Origin: Rhodeus uyekii
Lineage: Eukaryota; Chordata; Actinopteri; Cypriniformes; Acheilognathidae
Reading direction: 5' to 3'
DNA length: 64,000 nt
NCBI GenBank assembly: GCA_037043235.1
Contig: JAWRVZ010000086.1
Span: 1,580,001 to 1,644,000, forward strand
Shown here: in pieces, positions 33,361 to 43,201 of the stretch
How positions within the stretch are numbered: the stretch's first letter is position 1
How the letters are laid out: each line of letters begins with the position of its first letter
Made by a program: the position numbers and the translations under genes
The notes under the pieces: generated by a model
Database searches by the model: none
Seen by the model: only the letters and a program-made list of their open reading frames with translations
What the model was told of the DNA's origin: nothing

Positions 33361-34239
33361 CAGTGGAAAATTAGAAGCTTGCTCCTGCGGGAGCATCACT
33401 GCTGCGGCAGTGGAATTAGAGGCTTGCTCCTGCGGGAGCGTCACTGCTGCGGCAGTGGAAATTAGAAGCTTGCTCCTGCGGGAGCGTCACTGCTGCGGCA
33501 GTGGAAATTAGAGGCTTGCTCCTGCGGGAGCGTCACTGCTGCGGCAGTGGAAATTAGAAGCTTGCTCCTGCGGGAGCGTCACTGCTGCGGCAGTGGAATT
33601 AGAGGCTTGCTCCTGCGGGAGCGTCACTGCTGCGGCAGTGGAAATTAGAGGCTTGCTCCTGCGGGAGCGTCACTGCTGCGGCAGTGGAAATTAGAGGCTT
33701 GCTCCTGCGGGAGCGTCACTGCTGCGGCAGTGGAAATTAGAGGCTTGCTCCTGCGGGAGCGTCACTGCTGCGGCAGTGGAAATTAGAGGCTTGCTCCTGC
33801 GGGAGCGTCACTGCTGCGGCAGTGGAAATTAGAGGCTTGCTCCTGCGGGAGCGTCACTGCTGCGGCAGTGGAAATTAGAGGCTTGCTCCTGCGGGAGCGT
33901 CACTGCTGCGGCAGTGGAAATTAGAGGCTTGCTCCTGCGGGAGCGTCACTGCTGCGGCAGTGGAAATTAGAGGCTTGCTCCTGCGGGAGCGTCACTGCTG
34001 CGGCAGTGGAAATTAGAAGCTTGCTCCTGCGGGAGCGTCACTGCTGCGGCAGTGGAAATTAGAGGCTTGCTCCTGCGGGAGCGTCACTGCTGCGGCAGTG
34101 GAAATTAGAGGCTTGCTCCTGCGGGAGCGTCACTGCTGCGGCAGTGGAAATTAGAGGCTTGCTCCTGCGGGAGCGTCACTGCTGCGGCAGTGGAAATTAG
34201 AGGCTTGCTCCTGCGGGAGCGTCACTGCTGCGGCAGTGG
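33361..34239 (+). repeat. 46-bp hairpin minisatellite
   Basis: About nineteen very homogeneous 46-bp units. Each has two perfect stem-loops: GCTCC-TGCG-GGAGC, then two bases (gt), then CACTGC-TGCG-GCAGTG. The spacer is 'gaaattagaggctt' with an aagctt variant. Uniformity suggests recent expansion or gene conversion. The period is not a multiple of three and stops occur, so it is non-coding. Confidence 0.95.
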
Positions 34240-34685
34240 AGGTTTAGAGAGAGCTGGAAGATAGAGAGAGCTTGCTCCTGCGGGAGCGTCACTGCTGCGG
34301 CAGTGGAAGTTAGAGAGAGCTGGAAGATAGAGAGAGCTTACTCCTGCGGGAGCGTCACTGCTGCGGCAGTGGAAGTTAGAGAGAGCTGGAAGATGGAGAG
34401 AGCTTGCTCCTGCGGGAGCGTCACTGCTGCGGCAGTGGAAGTTAGAGAGAGCTGGAAGATAGAGAGAGCTTGCTCCTGCGGGAGCGTCACTGCTGCGGCA
34501 GTGGAAATTAGAAGCTTGCTCCTGCAGGAGCGTCACTGCTGCGGCAGTGGAAGTTAGAGAGAGCTGGAAGATAGAGAGAGCTTACTCCTGCGGGAGCGTC
34601 ACTGCTGCGGCAGTGGGAGTTAGAGAGAGCTGGAAGATAGAGAGAGTTTGCTCCTGCGGGAGCGTCACTGCTGCGGCAGTGGGAG
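34240..34685 (+). repeat. 66-bp variant of the hairpin minisatellite
   Basis: About seven units have the same two hairpins but a longer purine-rich spacer (gttagagagagctggaagat type). One unit near 34507 has the first stem closed into a perfect palindrome, gctcctgcaggagc. Further isolated units occur at 34895-35040 and 35425-35510. Confidence 0.9.
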
Positions 34686-34689
34686 TTCT

Positions 34690-34890
34690 GTTCAGTGTTG
34701 TAGTCTCTTGAAATTATTTTGGTTACAGACGTCTAAATACACTCAAGAAGTAACAAAATCAATATGTCTTGAAATTATTTGGTTACAGACGTCTAAATAC
34801 ACTCAAGAAATAACAAAATCAGTATGGTTTGTAAAAGCATAAGAAACCTTTCAATTATGAATTGACAGTTGAATTTATATCATATGCAAT
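34690..34890 (+). repeat. copy 1 of an internal ~180-bp direct repeat, with a 60-bp tandem duplication
   Basis: The text from 'gttctgttcagtgttgtagtctcttgaa' through 'ttgaatttatatcatatgca' recurs at 37940-38105 with substitutions. Inside copy 1 a ~60-bp block (cttgaaattat...acaaaatca.tatg) is present twice in tandem. Confidence 0.8.
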
Positions 34891-35040
34891 TAGAAGCTGG
34901 CTCCTGGGGGGAGCGTCACTGCTGCGGCAGTGGAAGTTAGCGAGTGCTTGCTCCTGCGGGAGCGTCACTGCTGCGGCAGTGAGAGTTAGAGAGAGCTTGC
35001 TCCTGCGGGAGCGTCACTGCTGCGGCAATGGAAGCAGTGG

Positions 35041-37166
35041 CCATGAAGTTGTAAGTGGGGAGGAGCTGATGCTTAACAGAAGACCTTGTTTGAATGTGCG
35101 GTCTGTTTGGTCTGATGTGGCTCTTGAAAGCTTCTGGAGACCAGCGGCGCAATGCTTGTATTTACTGTTGGGAAAGGCCTTTGCACGGCCGTGGTTGCTG
35201 CACCTATGCGAAAAGGATGGCTGGATGAATGGTCTGTTGGGAATCCGGTTTGGGGTAGCGTAGCTTTAAGAAGTTTGGAACCGGAATTTGTAATGGGGTG
35301 GAATCGCCTATAGAGAGTGGGACGGATGGGAGTTTAGCCTGCGAGTTTCTGAAATGAAAGTAGGCTGAGTGGATGTGATGGTGAGTCATGAGCATCTGAG
35401 GTAACCAAGCCAGTGTGAACGTGGCTTCACTGCTGCGGCAGTGGGAAACTTCCCCCTTTTGCTGACTCCTGCGGGAGTGTGGGGGAACATCATTGCTGCG
35501 GCAATGGAGGCGGCAGTGGAATAATTTCCGTTTGAACTGAGCTCATGCGGGAGTGTGGAGGTGCATCACTACAGCGGGAAAGGAGAACTTCCACTGAACT
35601 AATCGCGAGTTGGATGATGGAGATTGTCCATTTCCTCGACTTCTGTTGTCTCTTGTGGCGGTGAAAGCCATTTCTGGGGAGACTGATTTGATCGAATGTA
35701 ACTCCTGAAGCTTCCGATGACCTGCGGCCCAGTGCTTGGATCTGCAGGTTTTGGGACGCGGCATGTGGTGGGGTGATTTAAGTCTTCTGTGAAGAGTGGG
35801 TCGGATGGGAGTTTGGCCTGATCTCTTAAATGAAGGTTGGCAACGAAGGATTGTTGCTGTTGGAGTAAAAGCCTTACGGTTTGGTCTCTCTTACTTTCGT
35901 TGTGCGGCGCTGACGAGTCAGAATATGGACGGATTTGGATTAAGGTTGGATGTGATAGAATCAGAGGAACTGGAATCTATATGGCTCGACCATGGCGTTG
36001 AGTGGTCGGACGACATTTGGGTAGAATCCTTGGCGGAGAGTAGGGGTACGGATTTCCAACATGATTGATTGTCTGGTGTCTGAGCTGGTGGGTTGCGTTC
36101 TTGATATACCTTTGATGAGCAGAGGATTAGGTTTCGGTAGTGAGAAGTAGATTTCGCCTAGGTAACCCATGGTGAAGCTGGCTTGGAAGTTCTTGGTGTT
36201 ATTGGAATGCAATACGAGTCGGTGGTAGTGGGTAGAGACCATGAGGAGCAGACCACATGTGGAGTGGAAAGTCTTGAACTTTTCCACTCCACATGTAATC
36301 CTCCGAGGGAGTGGTTTGAAGCGAAAGCTTGAAGAATGAACGTTTAGCGTCGATAAATATCAACTCTGAGTATTGATGTACTGGTTGGGAATAGGTCCAC
36401 CTCTGGTGGCAGCAGCCTTAACTTCAGTTGGGATTTGCGTTCAACTGTTGTTGGCGACAGAGGTGGTTCTAAGCGGCAGTGTTTGTGGAATGGCATAGCA
36501 GAGAACGGGATGAAAGGAGAATTAGCATGGTGGAGAGAATTAGGTGGGAAAGGCCAGGGGGCGAAGCCACTTGCGGAGGCAGCCTCACGCTAGGATCGGA
36601 AGGCCGGGCTGCAGGCCTAACGTAGGGGAAAGGTTAGGTACGTGCTGCCGTTGCTAACCCTGCACCGCTGGCGGAGGCAAGTTCGCACTTAAGGGGCGGC
36701 GTTTGTCGCTAGGTGCTGGCATGTGAGGTGCAGTGCTGGAAAGCTGCAGTGCTGCTGCGTCTTAACGCTTGGAAATCTGGATTTGCAAGGGAGAGATATG
36801 AAGATTTAAGGAACGTACGTTTGAGACATTTTGAAGGTAGAGTTGATTTGGAGATGGTACAGCTGACTGGAGCGAGACCTATTCTAGTTAATTTGCTTTG
36901 GTCGTCCTCCTTTACTATTGATACGAGTGCTGAGGTGTCGTAGGAAGTTGGGCAAGAAGAAGGTGGATGTCTTGATGGTGGAGGTGAAGGCAAGCCTCGG
37001 CGTCATAGGGTGCGACAACGGAGCGGAAGGGCTGGCGACCGCGTGGTGTTGTTGGAGGGTCGGTTGCAGTGTTTGTTGAGTGCATGAGCTCCTTTCGACA
37101 GTGGGATACGGTGAAGGAACTTGAGAGGAAGAGTTTATCGTGAAACTGGTACATCTCAATCTTGGA
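35041..37166 (+). other. unrecognised GC-rich interior of the 7.4-kb element
   Basis: Single-copy-looking text without recognisable protein motifs in six frames. It contains two isolated hairpin units (35428-35443 and 35465-35506) and a 16-bp perfect inverted repeat at 36255-36296. The 36540-36700 part is rich in 'ggcggaggca' words. Confidence 0.5.
36255..36296 (+). repeat. 16-bp perfect hairpin
   Basis: Arm ACATGTGGAGTGGAAA (36255-36270), 10-base loop, and the exact complement at 36281-36296. No T-run follows, so a simple terminator is unlikely. Confidence 0.9.
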
Positions 37167-37843
37167 CAGGGGTGGCCAACCTGTTCAGCATGAGCCTCGA
37201 AATAAGCTCATGGCTGCGGAGAGCCGCATGACAGACTGTTAAATTCGCATTTGTTGATGGGGTTTTTTACATTAGAAGGTCTCGCACATATATCGCTCAT
37301 TTTTTACATATGGCACCCCACGAGCTATACAAGCATGCAGAGACAATGCGTCTGTGAATTATATATGCGGGAAAACGATATATCATCTCATTAACGGTGA
37401 CAGGAAGTATAAAAGTAAGCAGCCTTGGTAATGTAGTGATCGGTTGGAAAACGTCTCCGGTTACTATCGTAACCTCTGTAATTTAATCATATTCCGTTTA
37501 GAGAAGTATGAAGGAAATGCTATTTAAGATATTTATACCGTCTGGCAGCCGGATCTGCATCGCGCTACGATTGGCCAGTTGTCAACTGCTGTTATCCATA
37601 TATTTTCAGAAATGACGTGAAGGGGAGGAGTTCCCAAATGAGTTTCATTAAACATCTCGTTCCCACTCTCGAAAGGGAACGCGCTTCTGCGCGCCTCTAT
37701 TTGAATTCGGTAAAAAACATCGTGGCGGCTGACCTTGGCAGGATACATGTAAATTTATGTTTTTGTAGACAAAAGGTCTCAGCGGGCCGGATGAGAGCCG
37801 CGAAAGAGCAGTCAAAGAGCCGCATGCGGGTTGGCCGCCCCTG
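37167..37843. mobile_element. hAT-type MITE
   Basis: The left end CAGGGGTGGCCAACC pairs with the right end GGTTGGCCGCCCCTG, a typical hAT terminus. The flanking 8-mers atcttgga and gttttgga agree at six of eight positions, consistent with an aged 8-bp target duplication. The 677-bp interior has no transposase. It is inserted in the 7.4-kb element. Confidence 0.8.
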
Positions 37844-37939
37844 GTTTTGGACAATGTGGCGAAAGGCGGGGCATCACATGATCGCCTGCTAAATTTTGAA
37901 CACATTGGCTGGCGCTGAGCCAGAGAAAGCGCTCAAAGC

Positions 37940-38105
37940 TTGTTGCTGTTCAGTGCTTCAATCTCTTGAATTATTTTGATTACGGACGTCTAAATACACG
38001 CGAGAAACAACAACAAAAACGATCAATATGGTTTGTAAAAACATTGATTTCCGTAAGTAAAACCTTTCAATTATAATATTGACAGTTGAATTTATATCAG
38101 ATGCA
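37940..38105 (+). repeat. copy 2 of the internal ~180-bp direct repeat
   Basis: Matches 34690-34890 ('tctcttgaattattttgatta', 'acgtctaaatacac', 'tttcaattataatattgacagttgaatttatatca') without the tandem duplication. Confidence 0.8.
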
Positions 38106-39066
38106 TGTTGCATATTTAATTTCAAAACAAACTTACCTGTTGGAAATCGAAATATCAAAGTTTATGAAAGTTCACAAACTTATTGTTTTTGAGTAAACCC
38201 TGAGCAGGGGTTCATCCAAATATCATAGACTTATAAAGCTTATCTTGGACTTAAAGGATTGAAACAGTGAAGGCAAAGAATTACTTTGAAATAGAAAGTG
38301 CATATGGTTTCTTTTCAGCGAGTCCACTTAATAGCCGATTAAGTTGAAACAACAAGGCAGCGTTGGCAATAAGTGCTTGATTCTTGTGTGGGCGGCTGAG
38401 CGCGCGATCTGAAGTGGCGCGTGCGATCGGACTGTACTGCGCGCGATCTGGCTTCGGTGCGCGCTACTGCTTGAGTTGCGAGGAAGCAGCGCGTTACTTT
38501 AGAACAATCACATCTCAGACGTGGGTTCCCCGGAACAGTAGTATTGAGAGGGCACAACTGCTCGTGATTTAGTGATGCAGAAATAAAAGCGCCGGGAAGG
38601 ATTACAGCTGCTCTTTTTGTGTGAGCTGACGGACAGAGAGAGTGTGAGCTGAAACTGCAGCGCGGTCTGCTGAGGCTCGCGGCAGCGGCGGCGGCCTGGC
38701 TAGCAGGAAGAAAGCGGCATTGCCTGAGAGTCGAGCGTGTAGCTCGGCCAGCTTTATCGTCCTTTCTCAATGGCAGGAGCGATTAACAGCCGATGTAGAG
38801 CTGCTGGATACGGATGTTTACTTGGTGGCGAGAATGGCCTCAAGTCTTACTGTGCGTTGCTTGTTGTTGCTTAGGACCCGTTTGTTTGGTCTGGCACCCG
38901 TGATGTATTGCTGAGGGTGATATAATATAGTTAGCATGGTGTTGAGCGGATGAGGATCGCTACTGGGTCCGGAGGTTTTCGTGGAGAATCCATCTAACGA
39001 GTGGAGCTCAATTTCGGGTGTATGGCGACCAGAAGGCGGAGCCACAATGACGTAAACTGTCGAGCT
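38106..39066 (+). other. unrecognised 3' interior of the 7.4-kb element
   Basis: Mixed AT-rich then GC-rich text (38380-38960) without recognisable coding motifs. It joins the 3' part of the 327-bp unit at 39067 ('gccgaaaaatatcaaag'). Confidence 0.45.
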
Positions 39067-39222
39067 GCCGAAAAATATCAAAGAGCTGTAGGTGAGTCAA
39101 ACGTGTCTATATATACGTACTTCCTCTCCTGCTGATAGGATGAGGAGTAATTGCTGATGACGTGTTGATTGTATAATCATTTGAACGTGCTCCTCCCGAA
39201 CTTTGTTAATAAAACATCATTT

Positions 39223-40281
39223 AGTTAGAATGGTTTTACATAGCGGCTAAGAAAGTGATGTGTTCCAAATGCACAAACAATTCTTAACATAATAATCTCT
39301 GATCAGTCTACCCAAGCACATTAATATGTTCTGGGAGTGTGCAACAGCACTGTACATCTCTCAACACCGCTCCTCTTACAGTCTAATCACATAAACATTG
39401 GATTTAATGGAGAGTGCATTTACATTGAGTCTTACAAATGACAGAGAAAATGTAATTAACTTTGTGAATGTTAACAGGTATAGATGGATATGGATTGTGG
39501 GTTGATTCTGATTTGTTTTTACTCTTTTACTTTCTCAATTACTTGATCTGAAGGCTAAAACTAACCCAAAAACAATACAACATGATGGATGTCTGTAACC
39601 ACAGCTAAAAAGTAAATAAAAAATGCATCATACAGGATGTGACTCATGGAAACAAATTAGGGCAGCATAAGAGCACAAGCCTTTGCTGGACTAACACACT
39701 GTGTCTATTTTATCAAAGAACACAATTCTTACAATGGTGCTGTTTATAAACACATTTACGCTCACAAGCCAGGGGACAGTAATGGAACAGGGAAGCCTTT
39801 CAGACCTTTTAGATCAGAAGATAAAATTGCTGTCTGCCATACAGTTTGTGTCTATTTTGTTTGTGCATTATGATTGTTGGGTTTTGCTGCAAGCGCATAG
39901 ATGGACATTCAATCATTTTCATTCATAAAATGCTAGAGTTCAGCAGTCAAACACAGTTGGAATGTTGTAATTTGCATGAGACCTCTTTTAGTATGGTCCA
40001 GAAAATGATCTTAAAACCTCTTCAAATATCAAATAGCAGAAATACATTTTTGGTCTGTGTGCCCAAACATATTTAATGGAAATATCACAGACTAAGACTG
40101 GAAAAAGGTCAAATATTTGCTCTAATTAGCATTTAACTCTGCTTCTGTGGAACATAGACTGGCCTTTAACTTCATTGGAGCATCAGCTGAGCTGAGTTTA
40201 AGCATATGAAGAGAATCTATAGTTCACTCACAGCCACTTTCTGTTCTAAAGCCAAGTAAATGATTTACTTATGTAACAGAT
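39223..40281. other. unannotated AT-rich DNA
   Basis: No gene or transposon terminus is seen. It ends with the target duplication cagat (40277-40281) of the next LTR element. Confidence 0.5.
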
Positions 40282-40814
40282 TGTAATGAGCGACTCACAG
40301 GCAGGGATCCAATCGCAATGTCTTTATTTAGAATGGTCGTACAGGCAGGGGGTGAGGGCAAAACAGAGAGCAATCGTGGTCAGTAATCCAAGCAGGGGTC
40401 AGGAAGGCAGGCAGAACAGATAAAAAAACGTGGTACAGGCGGTGGCCAAGACGGGCAGCAGACAATCATAGGCGTAAATCCAGGCACAGGTCGGGGCAGG
40501 CAGAGAAGGGTCAGAAACAGGCAAACAGGCAAAACTGGTAGCGGGCAGACACAGACAGGAATGATAAACGCTTGGAATGACAGCAATAGCAAATCGAGAC
40601 CTCGCCGTGAGTGTGTGTATGAAGCAGTCCTTTATAGTACATGATAATGATAAACAGGTGGTGTGGCAAACAGTGAAGATGGAGTCCAGGTGTGTGCGTA
40701 ATCAGTCTAGTGTGATGGTTGCTGGGAAATGTAGTGTGTAGTGAAGTGTCAGAATAAGTGAGTGAGCTCCTTCTGGTGGCCAGGGAGGGGAGCGCAGAGC
40801 TCATATTCATAACA
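40282..40814 (-). repeat. 3' LTR of the young gag-like element
   Basis: 533 bp. It pairs with 42457-42989. On the plus strand it starts TGTAATGAGCGACTC and ends TCATAACA. The gag-like frame of the element runs about 300 bases into it. Confidence 0.92.
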
Positions 40815-42418
40815 GAGCCCCCCCCCCTACGAGCGCCTCCTGGCGTGAGGCAGCGAAATGGCGCCGCGCACCACCATGGCGGCACCCAAAGTTCAAAGTT
40901 CCAGGGTGGTGCCGGGGGAACCGACCAGGCTGGTTCAGGCAAGGCTAGTGGGTCTGGGAGGTCTGGCAGTTCTGTAAGGTCCCAGGACGTAGCCGACAAG
41001 CCGATGGACCCGATCGACGCCGCTGGTTCCGGAGACCGAAGGCCAGCCGCAGCGACGAACGACCGATGCGGAATCCAAAGGACCGAGAGCAGAGTCGGAG
41101 ACGGAGTGACAGAGGACAAAAGGTGTAAACCGGAGGGAGGAAGGAGCCAGCTGGAGCCGCAGGTGTAGGCAAGGCGACGCACGACCAAGGTGGAGCCTGG
41201 AGGACGAGGGAACCCGATGGAGATGATGGTCGAGGGACTTTGGTGAAGCTGAGGGAGTGAGAAGCCAGGCTGTGCCGAAGTGTTGACGGACCGAGGTGGA
41301 GAGAAGGGGTCTGAGGCTGGAGGCGGAGTCAGGCATTCCCCGACTGCCGTCAAGGCTGGCGTCGGCAGGATCTGCGGCGGTACCATCCAGCTGAGCACAT
41401 GCAGTGGCGGTGCAGGACTGACGATCTCTGGCAGAGACAGGGCAGGAGGGCTGGCAGACACAGACAGGGACAGAGGTGATAATGGGTGGGATAGGGTGGG
41501 AAACGGTACCTCAGGCTCTGGCTGACGGGTCGTTGCAGGCTCTGGCTCTGGTTGACGGGTCGTTGCAGGTTCTGGCGGTTCTGGCTGACGGGTCGTTGCA
41601 GGCTCTGGCGGCTCTGGCTGACAGGTCGTTGCAGGCTCTGGCGGCTCTGGCTGACGGGTCGTTGCAGGCTCTGGCGGCTCTGGCTGACGGGTCGTTGCAG
41701 GCTCTGGCGGCTCTGGCTGACGGGTCGTTGCAGGCTCTGGCGGCTCTGGCTGACGGGTCGTTGCAGGCTCTGGCGGCTCTGGCTGACGGGTCGTTGCAGG
41801 CTCTGGCGGCTCTGGCTGACGGGTCGTTGCAGGCTCTGGCGGCTCTGGCTGACGGGTCGTTGCAGGCTCTGGCGGCTCTGGCTGACGGGTCGTTGCAGGC
41901 TCGGGGAGATCCGCGAAGGCCGGCGGCGGCGCTGGGATGTTCCGGAAGTCCAGCGGCGGGTCGGGCCACGGCAGCTCGGGCTCTGGTGGGTCGGGCCACG
42001 GCAGCTCGGGCTCTGGTGGGTCGGGCCACGGCAGCTCGGGCTCTGGTTCTGGCTGGCGGATCTCTGGATCAGGCTCTGGCTGGCGGATCTCTGGATCGGG
42101 CTCTGGCTCTGGTTGACGGCTCATTGCAGGAACAGGTACTGGCTGACTGGTTCGGAGCAGGACACTCATCTGACACTCGTGGACAGCTTGCTGCCAACTC
42201 ATGCTGGTAGTGTCAGGGAGGTCTATGAACTGGAGGTGGTTAGCCCCAAACCGGAACAGCATCTTCAGTATCTCATCATCTAGGGACGAGAAGATGGCAA
42301 ACATCCTGAACTTGGTGGCAAAGTCATGAAAGTCTGGGTTCTCCCTTGCTATCTGGAGGACCTTCCCCAGATTTTCTAAGGTGCCACAACGTCCTTCTTG
42401 GGTGACTGGTTGAGACAT
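40511..42418 (-). CDS. Gag-like protein with EPPEPATTRQP repeats
   Basis: A 635-residue frame starts 39 bases inside the 5' LTR. Residues 1-95 resemble a retrotransposon Gag capsid segment (LGKVLQIARENPDFHDFATKF, SWQQAVHECQMSVLL). Then follow Pro/Glu-rich repeats (PEPDPEIRQ, PELPWPDP) and about eleven 11-residue repeats EPPEPATTRQP, then a Pro/Ser-rich region. The frame crosses into the 3' LTR and ends there, so the last ~100 residues are LTR-encoded and may be incidental. No zinc knuckle, protease or polymerase is present. Movement would need enzymes from a related autonomous element. The function as particle protein is inferred from the first domain only. Confidence 0.6.
   Translation of the reverse strand: MSQPVTQEGRCGTLENLGKVLQIARENPDFHDFATKFRMFAIFSSLDDEILKMLFRFGANHLQFIDLPDTTSMSWQQAVHECQMSVLLRTSQPVPVPAMSRQPEPEPDPEIRQPEPDPEIRQPEPEPELPWPDPPEPELPWPDPPEPELPWPDPPLDFRNIPAPPPAFADLPEPATTRQPEPPEPATTRQPEPPEPATTRQPEPPEPATTRQPEPPEPATTRQPEPPEPATTRQPEPPEPATTRQPEPPEPATTRQPEPPEPATTCQPEPPEPATTRQPEPPEPATTRQPEPEPATTRQPEPEVPFPTLSHPLSPLSLSVSASPPALSLPEIVSPAPPLHVLSWMVPPQILPTPALTAVGECLTPPPASDPFSPPRSVNTSAQPGFSLPQLHQSPSTIISIGFPRPPGSTLVVRRLAYTCGSSWLLPPSGLHLLSSVTPSPTLLSVLWIPHRSFVAAAGLRSPEPAASIGSIGLSATSWDLTELPDLPDPLALPEPAWSVPPAPPWNFELWVPPWWCAAPFRCLTPGGARRGGGSVMNMSSALPSLATRRSSLTYSDTSLHTTFPSNHHTRLITHTPGLHLHCLPHHLFIIIMYYKGLLHTHTHGEVSICYCCHSKRLSFLSVSARYQFCLFACF
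41515..41905 (-). repeat. 33-bp in-frame tandem repeat
   Basis: About eleven to twelve units of 33 bp (plus-strand core ggctctggctgacgggtcgt), nearly identical, encode the 11-residue repeats. The 3n period keeps other frames open (for example 244 and 243 codons on the plus strand), which are shadows. Confidence 0.95.
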
Positions 42419-42456
42419 GTTTAAAGACTGCTGGATCTCTTGGTGGCGAGGTCTTC

Positions 42457-42989
42457 TGTAATGAGCGACTCACAGGCAGGGATCCAATCGCAATGTCTTT
42501 ATTTAGAATGGTCGTACAGGCAGGGGGTCAGGGCAAAACAGAGAGCAATCGTGGTCAGTAATCCAAGCAGGGGTCAGGAAGGCAGGCAGAACAGATTAAA
42601 AAACGTGGTACAGGCGGTGGCCAAGACGGGCAGCAGACAATCATAGGCGTAAATCCAGGCACAGGTCGGGGCAGGCAGAGAAGGGTCAGAAACAGGCAAA
42701 CAGGCAAAACTGGTAGCGGGCAGACACAGACAGGAATGATAAACGCTTGGAATGACAGCAATAGCAAATCGAGACCTCGCCGTGAGTGTGTGTATGAAGC
42801 AGTCCTTTATAGTACATGATAATGATAAACAGGTGGTGTGGCAAACAGTGAAGATGGAGTCCAGGTGTGTGCGTAATCAGTCTAGTGTGATGGTTGCTGG
42901 GAAATGTAGTGTGTAGTGAAGTGTCAGTATAAGTGAGTGAGCTCCTTCTGGTGGCCAGGGAGGGGAGCGCAGAGCTCATATTCATAACA
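42457..42989 (-). repeat. 5' LTR of the young gag-like element
   Basis: 533 bp, same length as the 3' LTR, with roughly three substitutions (for example ggtcaggg against ggtgaggg). The target copy cagat follows at 42990-42994. Confidence 0.92.
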
Positions 42990-43201
42990 CAGATATTATA
43001 GTGTGTAATATTATTACAATTTAAAATAACTGTCTTCTATTCCATTATACTTAAAAATGTAAATGTAACACAGTATTAGGCTCAGGGAACAAGAAGTTTA
43101 ACAAACGTTTAACAACTGAAATTATAAAATAAAAGTAATGGCAGCAGTCCCTCACGGATGACTGCCGCCCACACAAACACAAAACACAACGTAAAGTCCA
43201 G

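Larger units (their letters stand above)
31818..39222 (+). mobile_element. 7.4-kb version of the 327-bp unit with unrecognised interior
   Basis: The first 116 bases (31818-31933) repeat the start of the unit to its left and the last 156 bases (39067-39222) repeat its end. In between, about 7.1 kb replaces a 56-bp segment of the short form. The interior carries a 54-bp array, a 46/66-bp hairpin array, a hAT MITE (37167-37843) and GC-rich single-copy text, but no RT, integrase, transposase or recombinase motif on either strand. The unit junctions lack GT/AG, so the short form is not simply a spliced copy. It may be a large non-autonomous element or an insertion into a tandem dimer. Confidence 0.5.
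40282..42989 (-). mobile_element. young non-autonomous gag-like LTR retrotransposon
   Basis: Two 533-bp LTRs (40282-40814 and 42457-42989) begin TGTAATGAG and end CATAACA as read on the plus strand. They differ at about three positions by eye and are flanked by a perfect duplication cagat (40277-40281, 42990-42994). The internal 1642 bp carries one long gag-like minus-strand frame with a tandem-repeat middle, and no pol. The 1258-1730 solo LTR is a relative. Confidence 0.92.

Noticed and set aside
33361..34685. CRISPR-like array (regular repeats)
   Set aside because: Units are contiguous without unique spacers and the setting is a vertebrate genome; it is a minisatellite.
31934..39066. Intron spliced out to give the short 327-bp copies
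   Set aside because: No GT/AG at the junctions, and the short copies contain 56 bases that I do not find in the long form.
41476..42283. 244- and 243-codon plus-strand frames
   Set aside because: Created by the 33-bp repeat opposite the gag-like minus-strand frame.
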